44,085 nucleotides of DNA, taken from the NCBI GenBank assembly GCA_046597895.1, contig JBKJJS010000148.1, positions 1 to 44,085 on the forward strand, written 5' to 3'. This DNA is from WLJO01 sp046597895. GTDB lineage: Bacteria; Actinomycetota; Acidimicrobiia; Acidimicrobiales; Ilumatobacteraceae. Both the position numbers and the translations under genes were made by a program. The notes beneath the pieces are model-generated. The model was not told where the DNA came from. It searched no databases and was given only the letters and a program-made list of their open reading frames with translations. Shown here piece after piece: positions 16,275 to 24,867 of the stretch; the first letter of the stretch is position 1, and every line of letters starts with the position of its first letter.

Positions 16275-17714
16275 CTACGCCAGTTTGTCGACGAAGCCTT
16301 CGAGTTGGCGCAGGTTGCGGCACTCGTAGACGCCATCGGTGTGGGTGCCGTACTCGCCGACGATCGAATCGCCGGTATTCCAGTAGCTCTTCGGCTCTGG
16401 GTTCAGCCAGTACACATGACGGGCCTTCTGGCGCATGGCCTTCACGACCCATGCTTGCGAGGCGTGGTAGTTGTTCCGGGCGTCGCCGAGTAGGAGCACG
16501 GTGGTCTTCGGGCCGACGTCCTTCCCGTACCGCTCCCAGAACACCTCGAACGCGTGGCCGTAATCCGAGTGACCGTCCACCCACACGACGTCGGCTTCGG
16601 TGTTCACCCGGTGGACCGCCTCCTGCACGTCCTCGACACCCTTGAAGTACTCCGTGACCTCGTCGATGCCGTCGATGAAGACGTACGAGCGGACCTTCGA
16701 GAACTGATGCTGGATGGCGTACACGAGCATGAGTGTGAAACGAGCGAACGCCGCGACCGAGCCGGAGATATCGGCTACCACCATCAACTCAGGCTTGGAC
16801 GGGCGTGGGTACTTGAACTTCGGCTCGGCCGGTACCCCGCCATAGCTCAGCGAGTGCCGCATAGTGCTGCGGAAGTCCAACGGACCCTTGCGGCCGTGGC
16901 GCCGTTTGCGGGCCAGCCGAGCGGCGAGTTTGCGAGTGAGGGGCTGGAGTGATTTACGCAACAACGCCATCTCCTCGCGCGACGCGTGCATGAACTCGAC
17001 GTCTTCCGGCAGCGGCTTACGCAGGGTCTTGGCCATCGCCTCAACGCCGCGATCAGCCACGAGGCGCCGGCGAATCTCGGCCTCGATCTCCTTCTTGAAG
17101 TTGTCGATGCGCATTTGGAACTCGTCGCGTTCGAGACGCTCCTCGAGATCCGTGAACTCGGCGTTGTGCGCCTGAGCGTCCTGCTTCTGTGCCTCCATGA
17201 GCTTCTCGAGCATGGCATCGAGATCAAGGTTGCGCAGCGTCCGGTACAGATAGTACGTGCCTCCCACCGGCCGCCCCGGCTCCATGCCGGCGAACCGCTG
17301 CACGGCCTGGCGGGCCAAGGCCCGCATGATGGCTTGGTCACCCTGCATCAGCGCGTTGTAGAGGAGCTGCATCATCTCCTCAGGGGTCAGCGAGTCCATG
17401 GTCCCACCGGCGCCCTTCCCCTCACCTTGGCGCATCTGCTCCTGCAGTTCGCGCCAGAACTCGTCGGCGGTCTCATCGTCTTTCAGTTGGTACTGCGGAC
17501 CACGCAACGAGAAGTACACCTCGAACACCGTCTCGAACGCCTTCCAATGGGACGCGTTCTTCACCATTGTGGCCGCCAGCGCGAACTTGAACGCTTCCCG
17601 GTCCTCCAACGGGATGTGCTTCACCGCCTCGAACGCGTCGAGGTTCTCAGTGAGCGACACCGGGATGCCGGCATTGCGCAACTCCACGACGAACCCGTTG
17701 AGGATGTCGAGCAC
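16275..17714 (-). CDS. VWA domain protein, CoxE-like, partner of MoxR ATPase
   Basis: 479 residues. The C-terminal third is a von Willebrand A domain with MIDAS motif DISGS (315-319) followed by SVAAFARFTLMLVYAI and, later, the VDGHSDYGHAF segment. The N-terminal part is helical and charged, including a Lys/Glu/Arg-rich region at about 175-275 likely to form coiled coils. Such CoxE-like proteins work with MoxR AAA ATPases as cytoplasmic chaperone or metal-insertion machines; no signal peptide is seen. GTG start 12 bp after the moxR stop, with no clear ribosome-binding site, so it is likely translated from the same message. No CO dehydrogenase genes are nearby, so the client is unknown. Confidence 0.88.
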   Translation of the reverse strand: MLDILNGFVVELRNAGIPVSLTENLDAFEAVKHIPLEDREAFKFALAATMVKNASHWKAFETVFEVYFSLRGPQYQLKDDETADEFWRELQEQMRQGEGKGAGGTMDSLTPEEMMQLLYNALMQGDQAIMRALARQAVQRFAGMEPGRPVGGTYYLYRTLRNLDLDAMLEKLMEAQKQDAQAHNAEFTDLEERLERDEFQMRIDNFKKEIEAEIRRRLVADRGVEAMAKTLRKPLPEDVEFMHASREEMALLRKSLQPLTRKLAARLARKRRHGRKGPLDFRSTMRHSLSYGGVPAEPKFKYPRPSKPELMVVADISGSVAAFARFTLMLVYAIQHQFSKVRSYVFIDGIDEVTEYFKGVEDVQEAVHRVNTEADVVWVDGHSDYGHAFEVFWERYGKDVGPKTTVLLLGDARNNYHASQAWVVKAMRQKARHVYWLNPEPKSYWNTGDSIVGEYGTHTDGVYECRNLRQLEGFVDKLA

Positions 17715-17726
17715 GGTACGGCCCCG

Positions 17727-18590
17727 CTACTTCGCCACGGACAGCTCTTTGGCCGCCTTGGCGATGTCGCTCTGGTACTTCAGCAGGATGTGGAGCGTTT
17801 CCTTCGCGATCTGGGCGTCGATCGTGTCGATGTTGAGGAGCACGAGCGTGCGAGCCCAGTCCAGAGTCTCTGACACACTCGGCGCCTTCTTCAGCTCGAG
17901 TTGACGGATGGATCGCACAATTCGAGAGACCTGGTCGGCCAGGTTCTCGGTGATGCCCTCGACCTTTCTGAGGACGATCTCCTTTTCCCGTTCCAGGTCC
18001 GGGTAGTCGATGTGCAGAAACAGGCAGCGCCGCTTCAGTGCCTCGGACAGCTCTCGAGTGTTGTTCGACGTCAGGAACACCAGCGGAATCTGCTTCGCCT
18101 GCAGGGTTCCCATCTCGGGGATCGACACCTGGTACTCGGACAGGATCTCCAACAAGAGCGCCTCGGTCTCGACCTCGACTCGATCGACTTCGTCGATGAG
18201 CAGCAGGACGGGATCCTCGGCGCGGATCGCCTCGAGCAGCGGCCGCGTCAGCAGGAACTCCTCGGAGAAGATGTCGTCGTGGATGTCGGCCCAGTTCTCG
18301 CTGTTGCGGTCGGCCTGGATGCGCAGAAGCTGCTTCTTGTAGTTCCACTCGTACAACGCCTTTGACTCGTCGAGGCCCTCGTAGCACTGGAGCCGGATGA
18401 GCCGGGCGCCGATCATCTCGGCCACACTCTTGGCGAGTTGGGTCTTGCCGGTGCCGGCTGGCCCTTCGACGAGAATCGGCTTCTGCAACCGATCAGCTAA
18501 GAAGACGACCCCGGCGATTCCCTCGTCGGCGAGATAGTTGACGTTGCGAAGCCCATCACGGACCTCGGGAACGGTGGCAAAACGTGACAT
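17727..18590 (-). CDS. MoxR-family AAA+ ATPase
   Basis: 287 residues, the short MoxR form. Walker A is GPAGTGKT (43-50), Walker B LLLIDEVDR (D133, E134), sensor 1 lies in the FLTSNNTRELS segment, and the arginine-finger region RRCLFLHID follows. MoxR ATPases act with VWA proteins to assemble or activate enzyme complexes. Here the CoxE-like VWA gene follows 12 bp later. The ATG at 18590 is preceded by TACGCT at 6 nt, a leaderless promoter that faces the promoter of the DUF4253-type lipoprotein. The 98-bp divergent gap may allow joint control. Confidence 0.92.
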   Translation of the reverse strand: MSRFATVPEVRDGLRNVNYLADEGIAGVVFLADRLQKPILVEGPAGTGKTQLAKSVAEMIGARLIRLQCYEGLDESKALYEWNYKKQLLRIQADRNSENWADIHDDIFSEEFLLTRPLLEAIRAEDPVLLLIDEVDRVEVETEALLLEILSEYQVSIPEMGTLQAKQIPLVFLTSNNTRELSEALKRRCLFLHIDYPDLEREKEIVLRKVEGITENLADQVSRIVRSIRQLELKKAPSVSETLDWARTLVLLNIDTIDAQIAKETLHILLKYQSDIAKAAKELSVAK

Positions 18591-18596
18591 GGAACG

Positions 18597-18602
18597 AGCG
18601 TA
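18597..18602 (-). promoter_or_regulatory. -10 element TACGCT of moxR, leaderless
   Basis: On the minus strand TACGCT ends 6 nt before the moxR ATG. It is the left half of a divergent promoter pair. Confidence 0.7.
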
Positions 18603-18674
18603 ACGGCCCGCCTGACTGGAGGGTCAATCGAATGCGCTGGCGCTCGGTGACGCCCGGCCGTCGCTCTACGGCTC

Positions 18675-18680
18675 TACTCT
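18675..18680 (+). promoter_or_regulatory. -10 element TACTCT of the DUF4253-like lipoprotein gene
   Basis: TACTCT ends 8 nt before GTG 18689. It fixes the start, since translation from GTG 18689 gives a clean lipoprotein signal peptide, while the open frame upstream does not. Confidence 0.65.
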
Positions 18681-18688
18681 GTCCGGCC

Positions 18689-19738
18689 GTGAGCACACGA
18701 CGACTCGGAGCGGCCCTCGGCGTCGCCATCATGGTCCTGGCGACGGCAGCCTGCGGAGGGGACGACTCTGGTAGCACCATCTCCGACATCGCCGGTGCGA
18801 CGACGGCCACCTCTACCGCACTCGGCAGCGACACGACGGTTGACAGCGACACCACGCCAGGCGGCGAGACCACCGCACCGCAGAGCACACAAGGGGCCGA
18901 TGACACCTCGACCGTGAGCGACAGCACCGGAGCCCCCGGTTCCGATACGTCGGTCGTGCTCGACACGGTGGACACCACCCCGGTTCCCGACGACACCGAG
19001 CCGCCCGCTCAGGTTTCGCTCCCGGGGGACGGTCCGGCCACGGTCGGTGGCATCGACCTCCCCGCCGGAAAGGTGCTCCTCGGCAACGACCAGCGGCTTG
19101 CGTGGATCACGGACGAAGCGGTGCCCGGCGCCGCCGCGGTCTGGAAAGCGCTGTACGACGTGCGGGCCCAGACCGGCTTGTACCCGGTGCTGTTGTACGA
19201 CGACGGCGAGCCTGCGGGCTGGGAACTCGATCGTTTCTTCCCGAACCAGCCGAACGAACTCGACAACCTGGCTCTCACCGAGGTGTACACGAATGCTGCG
19301 GAGCTCTACCTCGACACGCCCCGTACGTTCAACGGTCTGGCCCCGGCATCCTCCGGTCCCGAGGATGCGGCGGCCGCTGATGCGCTTGTCGCCACCCTCG
19401 CCGATACCCGGATCCTGCTCGTGGAGTCGCCACGCGGGGCTGACGCGCTCTCGAGCATGGGCTGGACGGGCAACGCTACGTACGACAGCACCGAGGCCAT
19501 CGCCGTCGCCATCCGTTCCTGGGAGGACCGCTTCGGCGCCCGCGTCGTGGCCGTCGGGCCGAGCAGCGTCGTGATGTCCGTCGCCAGGCCTCCCGCCACC
19601 TCGGCCGAGTCGGCGCCGTTGTCCGAGGAGCTTGTCCTCATCGACCCCGATCTCGAGACCCCCGGCCCACCCGTGAACGTCGTCCAACTCGGCGATGCGC
19701 TCATCGCCCAGCATCTGTGGACGCTCTGGTGGGCGTGA
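18689..19738 (+). CDS. Lipoprotein with C-terminal DUF4253-like domain
   Basis: 349 residues from GTG 18689. The signal peptide is short and basic (VSTRR) then hydrophobic, with a lipobox ending in LATAAC at C22, so the protein is probably anchored outside the cytoplasmic membrane. Residues 23-110 are a Thr/Ser/Asp-rich linker. The C-terminal region contains the pattern typical of DUF4253: SPRGADALSSMGWTGNATYD, then an IRSWEDRFGARVVAVG segment, and a final AQHLWTLWW. I recognise this from family patterns only. DUF4253 has no known function and is usually seen without a lipoprotein anchor. Divergent from moxR; 46 bp before the CbxX-type ATPase gene, which has its own promoter. Confidence 0.78.
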   Translation: MSTRRLGAALGVAIMVLATAACGGDDSGSTISDIAGATTATSTALGSDTTVDSDTTPGGETTAPQSTQGADDTSTVSDSTGAPGSDTSVVLDTVDTTPVPDDTEPPAQVSLPGDGPATVGGIDLPAGKVLLGNDQRLAWITDEAVPGAAAVWKALYDVRAQTGLYPVLLYDDGEPAGWELDRFFPNQPNELDNLALTEVYTNAAELYLDTPRTFNGLAPASSGPEDAAAADALVATLADTRILLVESPRGADALSSMGWTGNATYDSTEAIAVAIRSWEDRFGARVVAVGPSSVVMSVARPPATSAESAPLSEELVLIDPDLETPGPPVNVVQLGDALIAQHLWTLWWA

Positions 19739-19770
19739 CATTGGCCTGAGCGGGTCAGTTCGCAACGCCG

Positions 19771-19776
19771 TACCAT
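19771..19776 (+). promoter_or_regulatory. -10 element TACCAT of the CbxX-type ATPase gene
   Basis: TACCAT ends 8 nt before ATG 19785, with no ribosome-binding site between. It supports this ATG over in-frame codons upstream that overlap the lipoprotein gene. Confidence 0.6.
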
Positions 19777-19784
19777 CCGCACCT

Positions 19785-21179
19785 ATGCCAACCGGCCCGC
19801 TCGTCGACGACGTGAGGACGTTCGTTGCCACCATCGCGGCCGAGCTTTCCGCGCTCTCGGGCCGGCCGGTCACCGACCACGTCCCTGACGCCGCCCTCGA
19901 AGCGAGCAACGTCATCGCGGCAGTCATCGACGCTGACGGTCGGCACACCGACGACGAGCTCTGGGCCTACGTCGAATCAGTCGGCCCGATGCTGCGTCCC
20001 ACACTCGTCGCGCCGCCTGGCGCCATCCGCGACGCCCGCCTCGTCGATGGGCGGGCAGCGTGGTTCACCGCGCTGAGCCCCCTCGCCGAGCTGCTGATCG
20101 CCGCCGACGTGCAGCGCGGGTCGGCCCGCATCCACCGCTACTACGAGCAGGTCATTCGCCTCGCTCACCTGGTGGCCGCCATCGACTTGGTGCCGTCGAG
20201 CGACGAGCTGGACGCCATCGAGGCGTACCGGTCGCGCCTGCTCGCAACCATGGATGCCGCCGGTGTCCCTCGCCCCGGCCAGGCTCGTTCGGCCACGCCT
20301 GCGGCCAACCGCCCTTCCCCGGTTTCCCCTGGCTCCCCGACTCCCGTTGAACCGTTGCAGGATCCAGCCCGACCACTCGAGGAACTCTTCGGCGACCTCG
20401 ACGAGCTCATCGGGCTGAGCGCCGCCAAGACCGAGGTCCACCGCCTCAGCGCACTGCTCCAGGTCCAGCAGCTTCGCCGAGAGCGGGGATTGCCGACGCT
20501 GGAAACGAGCCATCACCTGGTCTTCACCGGTAACCCTGGCACCGGCAAGACCACCGTCGCTCGGCTACTCAGCCAGATCTACCGCACCCTCGGTGTCGTC
20601 AGCCGTGGTCATCTCGTGGAGACCGACCGATCGGAGTTGGTGGCCGGATACGTCGGCCAGACTGCGACGAAGACGGCGAAGGTGCTGGAGGAATCACTCG
20701 GCGGCACGCTCCTCATCGACGAGGCCTATGCGCTCGCCCGTGGCGGCGACAACGACTTCGGACGCGAAGCCATCGACACCCTCGTGAAATTCATGGAGGA
20801 CCACCGGGATGACATCGCCATCGTGGCGGCCGGTTACCCAACCGAGATGGCCGGCTTCATCTCAGCCAACCCCGGCCTCCAAAGTCGGTTCACGCGCACC
20901 ATCAACTTCCCCGACTACTCCGACGACGAGTTGATCGTGATCTTCCAACGGCTCGGCGAGAAGAACTGCTACTTACCAACGGAGGCCGCCGTCGTCAAGC
21001 TGCGCCACCTGCTGGCCACCACCCCACGCGGACCGGGCTTCGGCAATGCCCGACTGATGCGCAACCTCTTCGAAGCCGCCGTCGCCCATCACGCAGGCCG
21101 GGTCGCCCCGTTTCACGACCCCGAGACAGAGCAGCTCTCCACCTTGACAGCCGACGACATCGTCGGCGTCGAGTCCTGA
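19785..21179 (+). CDS. CbxX/CfxQ-type AAA+ ATPase with helical N-terminal domain
   Basis: 464 residues. The C-terminal half is an AAA+ module of the CbxX/SpoVK/EccA type: Walker A GNPGTGKT (249-256), the pore-loop region around SELVAGYVGQTATK, Walker B TLLIDEAYAL (about 311-320), and the family block LVKFMEDHRDDIAIVAAGY. The N-terminal 170 residues are helical with an acidic IAAVIDADGRHTDDE segment that resembles TerB-like domains; that resemblance is tentative. Residues 175-205 are a Pro-rich linker. Family members remodel partner proteins (Rubisco activase CbbX, ESX component EccA). No Rubisco or ESX genes are present; the neighbours are solute-binding-like and VWA proteins. Own leaderless promoter. 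Confidence 0.85.
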   Translation: MPTGPLVDDVRTFVATIAAELSALSGRPVTDHVPDAALEASNVIAAVIDADGRHTDDELWAYVESVGPMLRPTLVAPPGAIRDARLVDGRAAWFTALSPLAELLIAADVQRGSARIHRYYEQVIRLAHLVAAIDLVPSSDELDAIEAYRSRLLATMDAAGVPRPGQARSATPAANRPSPVSPGSPTPVEPLQDPARPLEELFGDLDELIGLSAAKTEVHRLSALLQVQQLRRERGLPTLETSHHLVFTGNPGTGKTTVARLLSQIYRTLGVVSRGHLVETDRSELVAGYVGQTATKTAKVLEESLGGTLLIDEAYALARGGDNDFGREAIDTLVKFMEDHRDDIAIVAAGYPTEMAGFISANPGLQSRFTRTINFPDYSDDELIVIFQRLGEKNCYLPTEAAVVKLRHLLATTPRGPGFGNARLMRNLFEAAVAHHAGRVAPFHDPETEQLSTLTADDIVGVES

Positions 21180-21185
21180 CGGCTC

Positions 21186-21191
21186 TACGCT
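21186..21191 (+). promoter_or_regulatory. -10 element TACGCT of the solute-binding-like gene
   Basis: TACGCT ends 8 nt before ATG 21200 in the 20-bp gap after the ATPase gene. It probably starts a message that also carries the VWA fusion, the coiled-coil gene and murJ. Confidence 0.6.
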
Positions 21192-21199
21192 CCCCTCCG

Positions 21200-22222
21200 A
21201 TGGCCAAGCGAATCCTCGCCTTACTGGCGGCTGCCGGGCTCATCGTCGCCAGCATCGCTCTGCGCTCCGTCCTCAACGGGGACGGCGACGCGGGTTCAGG
21301 GGGCAACGGGGGCGGCGATGGTGGACCCGCCACCACCCGACCGACATTGCTCGCCGAGGTCTGGTGCCTCGAAGATCTCCGCACCATCTGTGAAGCGGTC
21401 TTCGGCAGCACGGTGTTCGCCAAGAGTGTGTCGCTCACGATCGAGCCGATGGACGCCGCCCTGGCTCGGCTCGCCGCCGCCGACGTCGAGGACGACCTTC
21501 CGGACGCCTGGATCACGTTTGCGCCGCTGCCGGAGATGGCGAAGGACGCCGTCAGGAGGGCGGGCGGTCCGGCCGACAGCGTCGCGACGGGGACCGACCT
21601 CGTGGCCACCACGAGTCTCATCATCGCCACCCGACCCGACCGGGTAGCCATCCTGAGCGCGGAATGCCCACCACCGATGCCGTGGCGTTGCCTTGGTTTC
21701 CTCGCCGGCCAGAAGTGGGAGACCATCGGGGGACCGGAATCTTTCCAGAACGTCAAACCAGGCTTCGGTGATCCCACCACGTCGGCCACTGCGTTGATGG
21801 TGTGGGCGAGCGCCGTCGGCCACTACCTAGGCCGGGAGATGTACAGCATCAACGACGTCACCGCCGACGAAGACTTCACGGGATGGGGCCGCACTCTGCG
21901 GGCCGCCGACCCCACCCGGGGTCGTGGCGATCCCCTCTCCGAGCTCGTGCTCAGCCGCGTCCAGCGCGACGTCGCCGGCGGCACCTACGCGGCCTTCGCG
22001 CAGCTGACCGGGCTCAGCCTGGTCCCCGATGCATACGGTCGGGTCGATGTCGTCATCGCAGGGTTCGCCGGCACCACGTTGACCGACACACTGCGGACAG
22101 GGCTGTCAGCAGGACTCGTCGCAGCCGGTTGGACGGCTGCCGATGCGACCACCCCCATCGCCGCCCGACCGAGCTTCACGACCTACGTCGCGCTCCAAAC
22201 CACATGGAAGGAACTCGGTTGA
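21200..22222 (+). CDS. Membrane-anchored solute-binding-like protein
   Basis: 340 residues. An N-terminal hydrophobic helix (about 4-24) acts as signal or anchor; no lipobox cysteine follows it. A Gly/Asp-rich spacer comes next, then a body that resembles type 2 periplasmic binding proteins: DAWITFAPLPEMA, then a LVATTSLIIATRPDR strand, and a FQNVKPGFGDPTTSATALMV block like the conserved region of molybdate/sulfate-type binding proteins. No permease or ABC ATPase gene is nearby, so transport is unlikely to be its only role. The stop is 2 bp before the ATG of the next gene, whose N-terminal half has the same type of fold. The two are probably a functional pair. Confidence 0.7.
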   Translation: MAKRILALLAAAGLIVASIALRSVLNGDGDAGSGGNGGGDGGPATTRPTLLAEVWCLEDLRTICEAVFGSTVFAKSVSLTIEPMDAALARLAAADVEDDLPDAWITFAPLPEMAKDAVRRAGGPADSVATGTDLVATTSLIIATRPDRVAILSAECPPPMPWRCLGFLAGQKWETIGGPESFQNVKPGFGDPTTSATALMVWASAVGHYLGREMYSINDVTADEDFTGWGRTLRAADPTRGRGDPLSELVLSRVQRDVAGGTYAAFAQLTGLSLVPDAYGRVDVVIAGFAGTTLTDTLRTGLSAGLVAAGWTAADATTPIAARPSFTTYVALQTTWKELG

Positions 22223-22224
22223 TC

Positions 22225-24057
22225 ATGCAACGATTCTCGGCCTCCCGTCGCTCATCTCTTGGCGTCCTCGCAGCAGCCCTGCTCATCGTCGGGACTGCGT
22301 CATGTGGCGACCAGAACGTGGCGCGGCCTCCTAGCACCGAACCGGAACTGTCCGACCCAGGCGGCTGCGTCACCGTCGACATGGCCGTCAGCTCCGAAAA
22401 GATCACCCTGCTCTCGCAGTTGGCCGACACGTTCAACCGCTCGGGTGTCCAGGTTGCCGGGCAGTGTGTCTTCGTGAGCCCGACCAAGAGGTCCTCCGGT
22501 GGAGCAGCCACGTTGCTCGCCGCCGGTTGGCCCGATCCGGACACGAACGGCACGCCACCCGTGATCTGGTCTCCCGCCGCCAGCGCCTGGGGGGCCATCG
22601 TCAACGAGCGTGTCGGCGAGGAGATCGCCCCGCCCGGTCAGGCGTTCATGCTCACCCCGCTCGTCATCGCCATGCCCAAGCGGATGGCCGATGCCCTTGG
22701 CTATCCGGCCAACGCCATCGGCTTCAAAGACATCGTCGAACTGGCCAACGATCCGCAAGGGTGGGCGAAGTTCGGCCATCCGGAATGGGGGGCGTTCAAG
22801 CTCGGCAAGACGAACCCCAACTTCTCCACGAGCGGTCTGAACTTCACGATCGCCCAGTACTACGCCGCCACCGGCAAGACGAGCGGCCTCACCGTGGAGG
22901 ATCTCGATCGCGAAGACGTGGAGGCGTTCAGCCGCAGCGTGGAGGGCTCGGTCGTCCACTACGGCGACATCACGATGACGTTCCTCAACAACTGGTTCCG
23001 CGCCGACCTGCGCGGCACGGCGCTGTCGTACGCGTCGGCGGTCGCCATCGAAGAGAAGTCGATCATCGACTACAACATGGGTAACCCGGACGGCATCCTC
23101 GATCCAGGCGAGGAGCCTCGAATTCCGAAGACCCCGCTCGTCGCCATCTACCCCAAGGAGGGCACGCTCTTCTCGGACAATCCGTTCTTCATTCTCGACG
23201 CCCCTTGGGTGACGCCCGAGCAGAAGGAAGCTGCAGGGCTGTTCCGAGACTTCGTGCAGCAGCCGGAGAATCAGCGCAAGGTGCTGGAGTTCGGGTTCCG
23301 CCCTGGCAACCCTGTCGTCCCGGTAGGCGAGCCGATCAGCGCGGCGAACGGCGTCGACCCAACTCAGCCGAAGGCGGAGTTGGCGGTACCCGAGCCGAAG
23401 GTACTGGTGAAGGCGCTCGACAAGTGGGCGGAGCAGCGCAAGTCGGCCAGGGTGCTTCTCGTACTCGACGTATCGGGGTCAATGGGTGAGCCGGCGAGCA
23501 GCGGCTCCGATCTCACGAAGCTGGAACTGGCACAGGCCGCCGCCGCCCGGGCCCTCGACCAGTTCAAGGACGACGACGAAGTCGGTCTGTGGGTCTTCTC
23601 GACCGACCTCGGCCCAGGAGGCGACCAGCAATTCCTGGAACTCATGCCAGTGGCGGCGATCGGCCCGAACCGGGACGCCATGAAAGCGCGGATCCAGACG
23701 CAGATTCCGACGAACGGCACTCCGCTCTACTCCGCGACGGCGGCCTCCTACACCGCGATGCGTGACTCATTCGATGTCGCCAAGATCAACGCCGTCGTGC
23801 TCCTGACGGACGGTGTGAACGACGACGGACAACCGGACGACGACGAGAGCACGCTCGTCGCGCTGATCAAGTCGCTGCGCAGCGGCACCGAGGGCGGCAA
23901 CTCCAAGCCGGTCCGGATCTTCCCGATCTCCTACGGAGAAGGAGCCGACAAGGCGACGTTGCGCCGCATCGCCGAGGCCACGAACTCCGCGCTGTACGAC
24001 GCCACCAACCCCGCCACCATCGACCAGGTCTTCACGGCCGTGGTCTCCAACTTCTAG
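22225..24057 (+). CDS. Lipoprotein fusing a solute-binding domain to a VWA domain
   Basis: 610 residues. The signal peptide runs to a lipobox with cysteine at about residue 27 (VGTASC). Residues about 45-380 resemble a type 2 solute-binding protein (VDMAVSSEKITLLSQLAD at the start, LTPLVIAMPKRMADALG in the middle). Residues about 405-610 form a VWA domain with MIDAS motif DVSGS (415-419) and a VVLLTDGVNDDG strand. The predicted location is the outer face of the membrane. Such fusions are known in actinobacteria but unassigned; binding a ligand and then presenting the MIDAS surface to a partner is inference. ATG 22225 is used; TTG 22219, overlapping the previous stop with AAGGA 6 nt upstream, is an alternative. 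Confidence 0.82.
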   Translation: MQRFSASRRSSLGVLAAALLIVGTASCGDQNVARPPSTEPELSDPGGCVTVDMAVSSEKITLLSQLADTFNRSGVQVAGQCVFVSPTKRSSGGAATLLAAGWPDPDTNGTPPVIWSPAASAWGAIVNERVGEEIAPPGQAFMLTPLVIAMPKRMADALGYPANAIGFKDIVELANDPQGWAKFGHPEWGAFKLGKTNPNFSTSGLNFTIAQYYAATGKTSGLTVEDLDREDVEAFSRSVEGSVVHYGDITMTFLNNWFRADLRGTALSYASAVAIEEKSIIDYNMGNPDGILDPGEEPRIPKTPLVAIYPKEGTLFSDNPFFILDAPWVTPEQKEAAGLFRDFVQQPENQRKVLEFGFRPGNPVVPVGEPISAANGVDPTQPKAELAVPEPKVLVKALDKWAEQRKSARVLLVLDVSGSMGEPASSGSDLTKLELAQAAAARALDQFKDDDEVGLWVFSTDLGPGGDQQFLELMPVAAIGPNRDAMKARIQTQIPTNGTPLYSATAASYTAMRDSFDVAKINAVVLLTDGVNDDGQPDDDESTLVALIKSLRSGTEGGNSKPVRIFPISYGEGADKATLRRIAEATNSALYDATNPATIDQVFTAVVSNF

Positions 24058-24069
24058 GAGACTGTGGCG

Positions 24070-24867
24070 ATGGCCAGGCTGCGATTTCGTGACCGCTTCT
24101 TCACGCGGCCGGTGGCGCGCGCCATCACGTCTCCCCTCGGCATCGTGCTCTTCGGGGCCGGTACCGCGATCGGGATCGTCACAGGACTCGGCCTCGTCGC
24201 TCCAGTGATCGGGCTCGTGGCGTGGGCCGGTCGCGTCCTCGCATCGGTGCCACGCCAGCAGCGCGGTGGCCGGGTCGATGCCTACACGTTGAGCGAGCCA
24301 TGGAAGCAGTACGTGCTGCAGGCCCAGTCGTCTGGTGCCCGATTCCGCCGGACCGTCGGAGCGATGGCCGACGGCCCCACCAGGGACCGCTTGGCGGTGT
24401 TGGCGGGCCGGTTGGACGATGGCCTGATGGACTGTTGGCGCATCGCCACGCGGGGCGACGAACTCGACGGCGCCTTGGCCATGCTCTCCACCGAAGAGGC
24501 TCAGGTCCAACTGGCGGAGCTGAAGGTTCGCGTGCGCCAATCCGGCTCGACACCCGCCGCCCAGCAGACGATGGCGGCGATCCAGGCGCAGTTGGACTCC
24601 GCCGAGCGCCTCCGGGCCACCCGCCAGGACGCCGCCGATCGGCTGAGACTGCTCGACGCCCGCTTCGACGAGATCGTCGCCCGAGGTGTCGAGGTGTCTG
24701 TCGGATCCGGTGACAGCCGGGGATTGGACGACGACGTCGATGGTCTCGTGACGGACCTGGAGGCGCTGCGCCAAGCGATCGAGGAGGTCGACCGGACTTC
24801 CGACGCGACGGTGATGCGCGAGATCGAGCAGGGCGTGCCGCAGTCGTCGCCCGCTCCTGAACAGTGA
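24070..24867 (+). CDS. Membrane/coiled-coil protein of unknown function
   Basis: 265 residues, family not recognised. An N-terminal basic segment is followed by one long or two short membrane helices (about 16-55, rich in Gly, Ile, Leu and Val). The rest is hydrophilic, helical and rich in Ala, Arg, Asp and Gln, with probable coiled coils at about 125-210. ATG 24070 is chosen because AGGAG at 24056-24060 lies 9 nt upstream, one of the few good Shine-Dalgarno sites in the window; GTG 24064 would be too close. It starts 12 bp after the VWA fusion and overlaps murJ by 4 bp (GTGA), so it belongs to the same unit. It could be the membrane-side connector between the outer proteins and the CbxX-type ATPase, but that is conjecture. 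Confidence 0.72.
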   Translation: MARLRFRDRFFTRPVARAITSPLGIVLFGAGTAIGIVTGLGLVAPVIGLVAWAGRVLASVPRQQRGGRVDAYTLSEPWKQYVLQAQSSGARFRRTVGAMADGPTRDRLAVLAGRLDDGLMDCWRIATRGDELDGALAMLSTEEAQVQLAELKVRVRQSGSTPAAQQTMAAIQAQLDSAERLRATRQDAADRLRLLDARFDEIVARGVEVSVGSGDSRGLDDDVDGLVTDLEALRQAIEEVDRTSDATVMREIEQGVPQSSPAPEQ

